Origin: an uncultured Bacteroidales bacterium
Lineage (GTDB): Bacteria > Bacteroidota > Bacteroidia > Bacteroidales > Paludibacteraceae
Direction of reading: 5' to 3'
Length of the DNA stretch: 64,000 nucleotides
Assembly: GCA_946534715.1 (NCBI GenBank)
Contig: CAMNCW010000046.1
Span: forward strand, 21,397 to 85,396
In this document: one piece after another, positions 44,727-52,022 of the stretch
How positions within the stretch are numbered: the stretch's first letter is position 1
Layout of the letters: each line of letters opens with the position of its first letter
Made by a program: the position numbers and the translations under genes
Notes under the pieces: generated by a model
Database searches by the model: none
The model's input: only the letters and a program-made list of their open reading frames with translations
Told to the model about the DNA's origin: nothing

Positions 44727-45857
44727 TTATTCCCAATGCCGGTCTTTTGCGAAGAAACGGAGCATGCCGTGGAGTCCCAATTCGACTTTCATATGGCGTG
44801 CGTACGAAGGAGAATATAGCGAAATACCTCTCGTAATGTCTAGCCTTTCCTGCATCGTGTGCCACTTGCGTGCAATGCGGTTCTTCGGTGCGGGCTTATC
44901 GGACTTAACGGGTTTCCTTTTGCCTGCGAGCAGGTCTTCCAACAAAGCCTCCGAACGCGCGACACACGCGTGTGTATAAAAAGGTGCATCCTCTTCGGGC
45001 AAGCCCATCAACTCCACCAGCATAGCCATATAGACCTGCCATACATCCGTCAGATGTAACTGCCGCAGGTCGTGCTTCAACTGCTGACGATCAATTTTGG
45101 AGGCATAACGATGTAACAACAACGCCAAATCGCATAACTGCCGGACACAAGCTCCTGCTGTCAACATATGTTCCCAACTGTGCATAAAAACCAGCAGGGC
45201 GTTAAAGGTCGGCTCGGGAACGGCAATGTTCATATCTCCCAGTTTGATCTCCTCTACCCTCCCGGCACTCATGCCTTTTTGCTCCATTCGCGCATATCTC
45301 CAAGCGTCTATCGGGTGTTGCAGACTAATTGTCACACGGTGAATCTCAATGGAGATTCCGTCCGCGATGAGGTTATAGTGCTTGTAATGATCCAACTCCT
45401 CATCGAATTTGAGTGCATCGGGAAAGGTATTGCGCATAACAGCACAGGCAGGGTGATATTGGTCTTTCCCCAGGAACAGATCCACGTCTCCCCATGAGCG
45501 GAAATAGGGTTTCTCATACAGGGTTGCCAGACCGGCTCCTTTCATCAACACGGGGCGAATACCGGCGGCTGTCAATGCTTTCCAAGCGGTTAAAAGCGTG
45601 TGTTGCAGTTTGACTTGTTGTTGCATCGTTTGCGCACAGACCGCTTTCATCTGCATTTTGAGTCCTGCTTCCAGAGTATTTTGCAACCGTTCGTCCGACA
45701 AGAGCAGAGGGAAAATCAATGCGCCCGTAGATTGCACCGCTGCCAACTGGATGACCTGCGCCATCTGGGACGGAGAGACCTCCTCCGAAGTTTTCCATTC
45801 TGTGCCCCATAAGGCCGCCCAGAGGAGGGATAAATATGTTTTATAGACTTGTTGCAT
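44727..45857 (-). CDS. Nucleotidyltransferase family protein (NTP_transf_5 type)
   Basis: 376 residues from the ATG at 45857 (MQQVYKTYLS). KGAGLATLY (106-114) and GDVDLFL (123-129) give the minimal nucleotidyltransferase Asp-x-Asp; the remainder is helical. Relatives occur in polysaccharide clusters and in some lasso-peptide clusters beside HPr-kinase-like genes. Here it is divergent from an S26-like peptidase/PqqD/HPr-kinase-like operon and shares a palindromic promoter with it, so it probably belongs to the same process. Substrate unknown. Confidence 0.8.
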   Translation of the reverse strand: MQQVYKTYLSLLWAALWGTEWKTSEEVSPSQMAQVIQLAAVQSTGALIFPLLLSDERLQNTLEAGLKMQMKAVCAQTMQQQVKLQHTLLTAWKALTAAGIRPVLMKGAGLATLYEKPYFRSWGDVDLFLGKDQYHPACAVMRNTFPDALKFDEELDHYKHYNLIADGISIEIHRVTISLQHPIDAWRYARMEQKGMSAGRVEEIKLGDMNIAVPEPTFNALLVFMHSWEHMLTAGACVRQLCDLALLLHRYASKIDRQQLKHDLRQLHLTDVWQVYMAMLVELMGLPEEDAPFYTHACVARSEALLEDLLAGKRKPVKSDKPAPKNRIARKWHTMQERLDITRGISLYSPSYARHMKVELGLHGMLRFFAKDRHWE

Positions 45858-45880
45858 CGAACTCTCTTTGATTTTTCGTG

Positions 45881-45928
45881 CAAAATTACAAAAAAATTTG
45901 CATATATGCAAAAAAAATAGTACTTTTG
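45881..45928. promoter_or_regulatory. Divergent promoter pair sharing a palindromic -33 box
   Basis: Same 16-bp palindrome TTTGCATATATGCAAA (45897-45912) as at 29841. Minus: 20 bp to TAATTTTG (45888-45881) for the nucleotidyltransferase. Plus: 20 bp to TACTTTTG (45921-45928) for the peptidase operon. Confidence 0.85.
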
Positions 45929-45949
45929 CATTCAATTTCGCAAATAAAG

Positions 45950-46378
45950 ATGCAGCATAAGGTACCAAACGACATATTGATCCCGGAAATAGCGAAGATG
46001 TTAGACGAAGGTCATCAGGTTATTTTCACTCCGGGAGGAACCAGTATGCGGCCGTTTATTGAAGGCGGAAGAGACGCTGTGCTCTTACAAAAAACGGATG
46101 AATGCCGTGTGGGCGATATTTTGCTTTGCCGTGTGGGTGAGACATATGTGTTGCACCGCCTTATAGCGATAGAGGGGGAACATCTCACCCTGATGGGAGA
46201 CGGCAATATACAAGGCGAAGAGCATTGCACGAAAGCGGATATCATCGGCAAAGTGATGGAGATTCGTTCTCCCAAAGGCAGGCTCAAACCCCGCACAAGG
46301 GGATGGTTATGGCGCAAGTTGCTGTCATGCAGGCCTTTCCTTTTGAAGGTTTACAGACATACACCAAGAATACTATAA
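45950..46378 (+). CDS. S24/S26 family peptidase-like protein (signal peptidase fold)
   Basis: 142 residues from the ATG at 45950. The serine is in GGTSMRPF (Ser32) and the second conserved box reads VLHRLIAI (His69) where bacterial signal peptidase I has Lys-Arg, so the likely dyad is Ser-His as in Sec11/SipW types. GDGN follows. There is no membrane segment, so it is probably cytoplasmic and not the housekeeping leader peptidase. It is 10 bp upstream of a PqqD-like gene; leader removal from a peptide is an attractive but unproven role. Confidence 0.75.
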   Translation: MQHKVPNDILIPEIAKMLDEGHQVIFTPGGTSMRPFIEGGRDAVLLQKTDECRVGDILLCRVGETYVLHRLIAIEGEHLTLMGDGNIQGEEHCTKADIIGKVMEIRSPKGRLKPRTRGWLWRKLLSCRPFLLKVYRHTPRIL

Positions 46379-46388
46379 TTTAGATACT

Positions 46389-46658
46389 ATGCATATCATC
46401 AAAGGTTTTAAGTTACGTCCTTTAGGCAATGAGTTTATTCTTGTCGGAGAGAGTATAGAGCAGGTCAATTTCAACAAGATGATCACGATGAATGAGACCG
46501 CTGCATACTTATGGCAACAAGTAGAGGACGGCAAAGAATTTGACGCCAAGAGTTTGGCGGCTCTCTTATTGAACGAATACGAAGTAAGCGAAACGCAAGC
46601 ATTGCAGGACGCCGACAAAACCCTTCAGGCATGGCTCAGCGCAGGTATTATCGAGTAG
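46389..46658 (+). CDS. PqqD-like protein (RiPP recognition element)
   Basis: 89 residues. The NEFILVGESIEQVNFNKMITMNETAAYLWQ pattern (beta strands, then helix with N-E-T-A-x-x-L-W) is the PqqD/RRE winged-helix form that binds peptide leaders. No obvious precursor peptide is next to it. It overlaps the following kinase-like gene by 28 bp. Confidence 0.8.
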   Translation: MHIIKGFKLRPLGNEFILVGESIEQVNFNKMITMNETAAYLWQQVEDGKEFDAKSLAALLLNEYEVSETQALQDADKTLQAWLSAGIIE

Positions 46659-47509
46659 CCGGTCATTCGTTCTCCGTGACCGCAGAGGAGTTCGTTTTCG
46701 CGCAGATGAGCAACTATCAGCCGTTTGAGACGAAAGAAGAGCCGGAAGAGACGATCTTCGATTTGACCGTGGGCGATGTGGACTTGTCGGAAGAAAAGAC
46801 GCAGGTCTTCACCGACACATCGGATGATGACATGCCGCGTATTGAGATCTACCGCATCGGGCAGGACCGGCTCTTTCAAGTATCGATGACCAAGCACTCG
46901 GAGATCTGTCTTTCCTTGCGGACGTCAGAGGATTTTCACAAGGCTTCCTTGTGTTTTGCGACGAACGACATCCGCTTTGGTATTGATAATTCGTGTATGC
47001 TGCTGTATGCTTTCTCCACGGCGGGAATGCACACGTTGGAGATGCACGCAGCAGTTATTGAGCGCGGAGGGCACGGATTCTTGTTTCTCGGTCATTCGGG
47101 CACCGGCAAATCGACGCACGCCCGGATGTGGATGTCTGCTTTTGAGGACGCCCAACTGCTGAACGATGACAACCCTATCCTGCGCATAGAGGAGAACGGA
47201 GAGATACACGTGTATGGTTCGCCGTGGAGCGGCAAGACCCCTTGTTACATCAACCGCGAAGTGCCGGTTGGCGCGATTGTCCAGTTGGCACAGGCGCCGC
47301 ACAACAAAATATGGCCGCTTCGTCTGCCGGAAGCGTACGCTTATATGCTTTCCTCCGCCAGCGGTCTGAAGATTGAGCCGAAGATGATGGATGCGTTGTA
47401 CGACACTATTGCACGCGTCATACAGACCGTGCAGGTCTATAAGATGGAGTGCCTGCCGGATACAGATGCGGCACGGGTGTGCGAAAAGAACGTTACGAAT
47501 TTGAAATAA
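46631..47509 (+). CDS. HPr kinase/phosphorylase-like protein
   Basis: 292 residues. The P-loop GHSGTGKST (154-162), STHARMW and LNDDNPIL (second acidic motif) match the HPr kinase C-terminal fold as found in stand-alone serine-kinase-like proteins. The N-terminal half is a separate, unassigned domain. A homologous kinase phosphorylates the C-terminus of the lasso peptide paeninodin, and that cluster also has a nucleotidyltransferase; the same pair plus a PqqD-like protein here suggests peptide tailoring. No HPr or PTS genes are nearby. Confidence 0.75.
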   Translation: MAQRRYYRVAGHSFSVTAEEFVFAQMSNYQPFETKEEPEETIFDLTVGDVDLSEEKTQVFTDTSDDDMPRIEIYRIGQDRLFQVSMTKHSEICLSLRTSEDFHKASLCFATNDIRFGIDNSCMLLYAFSTAGMHTLEMHAAVIERGGHGFLFLGHSGTGKSTHARMWMSAFEDAQLLNDDNPILRIEENGEIHVYGSPWSGKTPCYINREVPVGAIVQLAQAPHNKIWPLRLPEAYAYMLSSASGLKIEPKMMDALYDTIARVIQTVQVYKMECLPDTDAARVCEKNVTNLK

Positions 47510-47518
47510 GACAAACAT

Positions 47519-48412
47519 ATGACAATCGCTATTTTTGGAAACGCCATGAAGCCGCAGACTTTGGTGGAAGTGCGGCACATACTTCAGTTCATGGAGGAAA
47601 AGGGGATTCATGTCTGCCTGTCGCAGGAACTGCGTCAGGAGTTGGATCTGCGTGAGTTTCCGGGCTTTCCTGAGAATTGGGACGGAGAGCAACAGCCGGA
47701 GAACATCTACGGCGAGCCTATTGATTTTGCGCTCTCTATCGGTGGCGACGGTACGTTCCTGACCTCCGCGGCGGCGATAGGCAATAAGAATATCCCTATC
47801 CTCGGTGTGAACTGCGGGCATTTGGGTTTCTTGGCAGAAGTGCAGACCCAAGATTTAGATGACATTCTGCAGAAACTGGTAGCCGGCGAATATTCGATTG
47901 AGAGACGGCATTTGCTATCGCTGACCATATTGGACAAAGACGGTCTCAAACGCGACGGTCTGGTGATGGCACCGAACGCGCTGAACGAGATTGCTATTCT
48001 CAAACAAGGTCTGACCAACATGTTGACCATTGAGACCAAAGTGAACGGCGAGTTCCTGCACACGTATCATTCGGACGGTCTGATCATCGCTACGCCGACC
48101 GGCAGTACGGCATACAACCTCTCTATCGGCGGACCGTTGGTCGTGCCGCAGAACAGAGGTATGATTCTTACGCCTATCGCGCCACACAGTTTGACCGTCC
48201 GACCTATCGTCATGCCCGACGAATGGAAGATTGATCTCCGCGTCAGTAGCCGGTACGACACATATATGGTTTCCGTGGATGGCCGCAGCCAGAGCCTCAG
48301 CACGGACATGAGTCTGCATATCGAGCGCGCGGATTACACGGTCAAAGTGGTACAAATAGGCGATAACAGTTTCTTGAAATCGTTACAAAACAAACTCAAT
48401 TGGGGAAAATGA
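47519..48412 (+). CDS. nadK: NAD kinase
   Basis: 297 residues. GGDGTFLTSAA is the NAD kinase nucleotide motif, HLGFLAE and TPTGSTAYNLSIGGPLV complete the set. Makes NADP. It follows the HPr-kinase-like gene by 9 bp and overlaps lgt by 4 bp. Confidence 0.96.
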   Translation: MTIAIFGNAMKPQTLVEVRHILQFMEEKGIHVCLSQELRQELDLREFPGFPENWDGEQQPENIYGEPIDFALSIGGDGTFLTSAAAIGNKNIPILGVNCGHLGFLAEVQTQDLDDILQKLVAGEYSIERRHLLSLTILDKDGLKRDGLVMAPNALNEIAILKQGLTNMLTIETKVNGEFLHTYHSDGLIIATPTGSTAYNLSIGGPLVVPQNRGMILTPIAPHSLTVRPIVMPDEWKIDLRVSSRYDTYMVSVDGRSQSLSTDMSLHIERADYTVKVVQIGDNSFLKSLQNKLNWGK

Positions 48413-49341
48413 TATTAGATTTTATTACATGGGATGTGGACCCGATTTTAGTGCACTTCGGGGATGGAGGAATACGTTGGTACGGCTTGATGTGGGCAAT
48501 AGGTCTGTATGTCTGCTGGGCGATTAACGAACGGATGTACAAGCGCGAGAACTGCCCTGCCGAATGGGCAGACCAGCTCTTTTTCTGGATGGCCGCGGGT
48601 GTGATCATCGGTGCACGTTTAGGGCATTGCTGGTTCTACGAATGGCATCAGTACGGACAGCCTTGGCACCTGTTCGGGTGGGAATTCACGTATCGCAATC
48701 CGTATATCGAGAACCCGATGCGGTTACTGAAAATATGGGAAGGCGGTCTCAGCAGTCACGGCGGCGCGATAGGTCTGATCACGGCGGCTATCCTGCTCAA
48801 CAAATATAAATTCAGCCGCTACCCGCAGTTTGGTACATCGTGGATCTGGATCCTCGACCGGCTATGTGTGGGCGTATGTATCACCGGGGCGATGATCCGT
48901 TTCGGTAACTTGATGAACAGCGAAATCTACGGCGGCCCGACCGATCTGCCGTGGGGATTCATCTTCGTGCGCGACGGACAGACCGTGCCGTGTCACCCGA
49001 CACAGATTTACGAGATGCTGTATTGCCTTGTAGCCTTGGCGGTTACATGGCCGATGTATTGGTACACGGACGCCCGCAGAAGAGAAGGTCTGCTGCTCGG
49101 CGTCTTCCTTGAGATTGTTTTCTTCACACGCTTCTGTCTGGAGTTTATCAAGAACGACCAGGAGGCGTTTGAGGCGGATCATCTGCTGAATATGGGTCAA
49201 TGGTTAAGTTTGCCGTTTATCGCCTTGGGTATATACCTTATTATACGCGCGTATAAGAGACCCCTGTCGCCGGTAGTGGAGAAACAGCCGAAAAGTCTCG
49301 AACCGAAATACCAAAAACAACAAGGAAATGACAAAAAGTGA
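48409..49341 (+). CDS. lgt: Prolipoprotein diacylglyceryl transferase
   Basis: 310 residues from the ATG at 48409, which overlaps the nadK stop as ATGA. Polytopic inner-membrane enzyme attaching diacylglycerol to lipobox cysteines. GIRWYGLMWAIG, ARLGHCWFY, GGLSSHGGAIG and HPTQIYE are its conserved motifs. It overlaps fmt by 14 bp. Confidence 0.95.
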   Translation: MILDFITWDVDPILVHFGDGGIRWYGLMWAIGLYVCWAINERMYKRENCPAEWADQLFFWMAAGVIIGARLGHCWFYEWHQYGQPWHLFGWEFTYRNPYIENPMRLLKIWEGGLSSHGGAIGLITAAILLNKYKFSRYPQFGTSWIWILDRLCVGVCITGAMIRFGNLMNSEIYGGPTDLPWGFIFVRDGQTVPCHPTQIYEMLYCLVALAVTWPMYWYTDARRREGLLLGVFLEIVFFTRFCLEFIKNDQEAFEADHLLNMGQWLSLPFIALGIYLIIRAYKRPLSPVVEKQPKSLEPKYQKQQGNDKK

Positions 49342-50254
49342 TCTTAGAATAGTATATTTGGGCACGCCGGAGTTTGCGGTAGCGGGCCTGCAAGCCTTGG
49401 TAGAAGGCGGATATAATGTAGTGGCGGTGGTAACGATGCCGGACAAACCGGCAGGACGAGGCCATCAGATGCAGTTTTCGGACGTAAAGAAATACGCGTT
49501 GGAAGCGGGTATTCCTGTCATGCAACCAGAGAAACTGAAAGACGAAGCGTTCATCGAAGAACTGCGCAGTTACCAGGCGGATTTGCAGATAGTGGTAGCA
49601 TTCCGTATGTTGCCGGAAGTCGTATGGGCAATGCCGCGTTTGGGCACATTCAATGTGCATGGTTCGCTGTTGCCGCAATACCGCGGTGCCGCGCCGATCA
49701 ACTGGGCGGTGATGAACGGGGACAAAGAGACCGGCCTGACCTCTTTCATGCTCAAACATGAGATCGACACGGGAAACATGATCCTTCAGGAGCGTATTAC
49801 TATCGGCGAGGACGAGAACGTCGGCTCGGTGCATGACCGGCTGATGGAATTGAGCAAAAAAATGGTACTCAACACCGTGGATCTCATCATTGATTGCGAG
49901 AACAAAGGTATCGCGCTACCCACTACACCGCAACCCGAATCGGCGGAACTGAGACCTGCACCGAAGATATTCAAAGAGGATTGCGAGATCAAGTTCCAAG
50001 AGAAAACCGCCGAAGAGGTACATAACTTCGTCCGCGGTTTGAGTCCCTATCCTGCCGCATGGGCGAATATTACGGTTAACGGACAGAGTTTTGAGAACGT
50101 CAAGATCTACCAAGTGAAGGTACAAGGGAACAATGCACAAAGTACCAAGGAGATTGTTATCCCGTGTAAAGAGGGCGCAGTGCAGATTCTTGAGTTACAA
50201 GTGCCGGGCAAGAAACGGATGGATGCCCGTTCGTTCCTGAACGGATTGCATTGA
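49328..50254 (+). CDS. fmt: Methionyl-tRNA formyltransferase
   Basis: 308 residues. LGTPEFAVAGLQAL at the N-terminus, NVHGSLLPQYRGAAPINWAV with the catalytic Asn/His and the C-terminal OB-like domain. The segment VQGNNAQSTKE in that domain is encoded by a CAAAGTAC-type simple repeat (50119-50150), another in-frame low-complexity piece. Confidence 0.95.
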   Translation: MTKSDLRIVYLGTPEFAVAGLQALVEGGYNVVAVVTMPDKPAGRGHQMQFSDVKKYALEAGIPVMQPEKLKDEAFIEELRSYQADLQIVVAFRMLPEVVWAMPRLGTFNVHGSLLPQYRGAAPINWAVMNGDKETGLTSFMLKHEIDTGNMILQERITIGEDENVGSVHDRLMELSKKMVLNTVDLIIDCENKGIALPTTPQPESAELRPAPKIFKEDCEIKFQEKTAEEVHNFVRGLSPYPAAWANITVNGQSFENVKIYQVKVQGNNAQSTKEIVIPCKEGAVQILELQVPGKKRMDARSFLNGLH

Positions 50255-50286
50255 ACATACGCGCAACATACGCGTAACATACGCCA
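50254..50286. repeat. 11-bp tandem array (AACATACGCGC)
   Basis: Exactly three units AACATACGCGC, AACATACGCGT, AACATACGCCA. The array begins at the last base of the fmt stop codon. Confidence 0.85.
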
Positions 50287-50301
50287 TTAAGTTTTGGACA
50301 T

Positions 50302-50850
50302 ATGGATTACATTAAACTCATAGACAAATACTACAGCGAATCGCCGGAGTTGAGGAATGTGTTGTTGACGCATAGCCGCCAAGTGGCAGACCGTGCGTTA
50401 GCGATTGTGGATGCACACCCGGAATGGACGGAAAAAGGGTTAGTCGATAGGCAGTTTGTGGAAGAAGCGGCTATGTTGCACGACATCGGCATCATCTTCT
50501 GCAATGCGCCTAAGATCTATTGCAACGGAAAACACAAATATATCGAGCACGGCTATCTGGGCGCGGAATTACTTCGTAAGGAAGGTTTTCCCAAACATGC
50601 GTTGGTAGCAGAACGTCATACCGGCACAGGTATCACCGTGGAGCAAATAGAGCGCGAAGAGCTGCCTATTCCCGAACGGGATTATTGTCCGCAGAGTTTG
50701 GAGGAAAAGATCATCTGCTATGCCGACAAGTTCTACTCCAAGAGCCATTTGGGCGAAGAGGTGTCATTAGACAAAATCAAATACAACATCTGGAAATACG
50801 GGCACGAAGCGTTCGTTCGCTGGCAGGAATTAGTTCTTCTCTGCGGCTGA
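50302..50850 (+). CDS. HD-domain phosphohydrolase-like protein
   Basis: 182 residues. THSRQVADRALAIVDAHP gives the first His, AAMLHDIG the HD pair, and ERHTGTGITVEQIE later metal ligands. Such small HD proteins act on nucleotides or phosphorylated small molecules; the substrate is unknown. It meets the minus-strand DUF3078 gene tail to tail with 1 bp between. Confidence 0.8.
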   Translation: MDYIKLIDKYYSESPELRNVLLTHSRQVADRALAIVDAHPEWTEKGLVDRQFVEEAAMLHDIGIIFCNAPKIYCNGKHKYIEHGYLGAELLRKEGFPKHALVAERHTGTGITVEQIEREELPIPERDYCPQSLEEKIICYADKFYSKSHLGEEVSLDKIKYNIWKYGHEAFVRWQELVLLCG

Positions 50851-50851
50851 A

Positions 50852-52015
50852 TTACCGGAACTTGTGGTTAAAACCGACTGAGATCAGTTCGCGGAACTGA
50901 ATACGTGCGTATTTATCGCCGTCTTTGATGACCGATGAGTCATAGCGCGGATGTAGCACTACACGTGCGGACATGAAGCGGTTGATGATAAAATCGCAGT
51001 TCACCTCCAAGTCCAATTCCACATTCTTATAATTAGTATAGGCATAGAACCTTGTTTCCAAAGCCACCTCACGCACCGGTTTCCATGTATATTCCAACCG
51101 GACGGACGAACCGATGTTATGTTGCGTTTTCTGTGTCGCCTCCAAACCGTAATCGGTGGGTTTGACGTGAAACGTGTCCGCCAGATGGATCACCTTGTAG
51201 GAAAGTGGCGAAAAAGAGATAGAGAGGTTCTTCACGGGTTTGTAATCAAGACCAAGCGCCGCCGTGAAACGGAAAGGCGAGAAAGGCGCGGATTTCCATT
51301 CGCGCGCGTTTGTTTTATAGGTGGGCAAGAGCCGCGTCTCTATCTCGGCAGAGAGCGAGACGAAGAGTTTGGGCACGATGCGGTAGTTTCCTTTGGAATA
51401 AAGGCGGAGCATGTCGTCCGTGGTATTCACGCGGTGGAGCGAATCGTTCCGCACGGTAGTACCACCAATACGCCATTCGCCCGTGTTCTCCCATGTAAAG
51501 GAATCGGTGATATAATTGATGTAACCTTTTGCAATACCATAGCCGGCGAAGGAAGAAGTACCGCCTTGATACCAGTTATCGGTGACGTAGTGCTGGTTTA
51601 TTTGCACCATCACATTAGCTTCTCTTCTCCAGGGAGAACGCATGTTTCGAATAGCGGTCAGCACATCGTTGCGGTCCTCGACCTCATCTTTGAGCCAGGA
51701 TTTCTCGATGACCAATTCCGGCGCTTTGGGCAGTTTCTGGATTTCCAATGCGGTATTGAGCGTGCGCAAGGAGTCCACTTCCGCCATCTCACGCTGGATA
51801 GAATCCAGACGCATGATCTCCGCCAAGGTCAGCGTGTCAACCGTGTCATTGGCATGCAGTTCCGCACTTTGGTGCGCCACCATGTCCAACAGCAGGTCAT
51901 CCATTGAAGCCGTGTAGTCCAGTTCCGACAATTTGAAAGTATCGGTATATACTTGTTGCGCCGTCAAAGGAATGGCGGCGCAAACAAGGAATGCTATGAG
52001 TGTTTTACGTTTCAA
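50852..52015 (-). CDS. DUF3078 outer membrane protein (second copy in window)
   Basis: 387 residues, TTG start (an in-frame stop lies two codons before it, so no earlier start exists). Signal peptide MKRKTLIAFLVCAAIPLTAQ, an Asp/Glu/Leu-rich N-terminal part, then the DUF3078 barrel with MVQINQHYVTDNWYQGGTSS and a terminal GFNHKFR. Follows secA by 7 bp, so probably co-transcribed with it. Function unknown. Confidence 0.8.
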   Translation of the reverse strand: MKRKTLIAFLVCAAIPLTAQQVYTDTFKLSELDYTASMDDLLLDMVAHQSAELHANDTVDTLTLAEIMRLDSIQREMAEVDSLRTLNTALEIQKLPKAPELVIEKSWLKDEVEDRNDVLTAIRNMRSPWRREANVMVQINQHYVTDNWYQGGTSSFAGYGIAKGYINYITDSFTWENTGEWRIGGTTVRNDSLHRVNTTDDMLRLYSKGNYRIVPKLFVSLSAEIETRLLPTYKTNAREWKSAPFSPFRFTAALGLDYKPVKNLSISFSPLSYKVIHLADTFHVKPTDYGLEATQKTQHNIGSSVRLEYTWKPVREVALETRFYAYTNYKNVELDLEVNCDFIINRFMSARVVLHPRYDSSVIKDGDKYARIQFRELISVGFNHKFR

Positions 52016-52022
52016 GTTTCAA

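Noticed and set aside
46281..46305. Possible further palindromic element in the S26-like peptidase gene (AACCCCGCACAAGGGGATGG)
   Set aside because: Only a 4-bp G/C arm matches and the flanks differ from the other copies; coincidence cannot be excluded.
44727..47509. Complete lasso peptide cluster
   Set aside because: No asparagine-synthetase-like cyclase, no transglutaminase-like protease and no precursor frame were found; only tailoring-type homologues are present.
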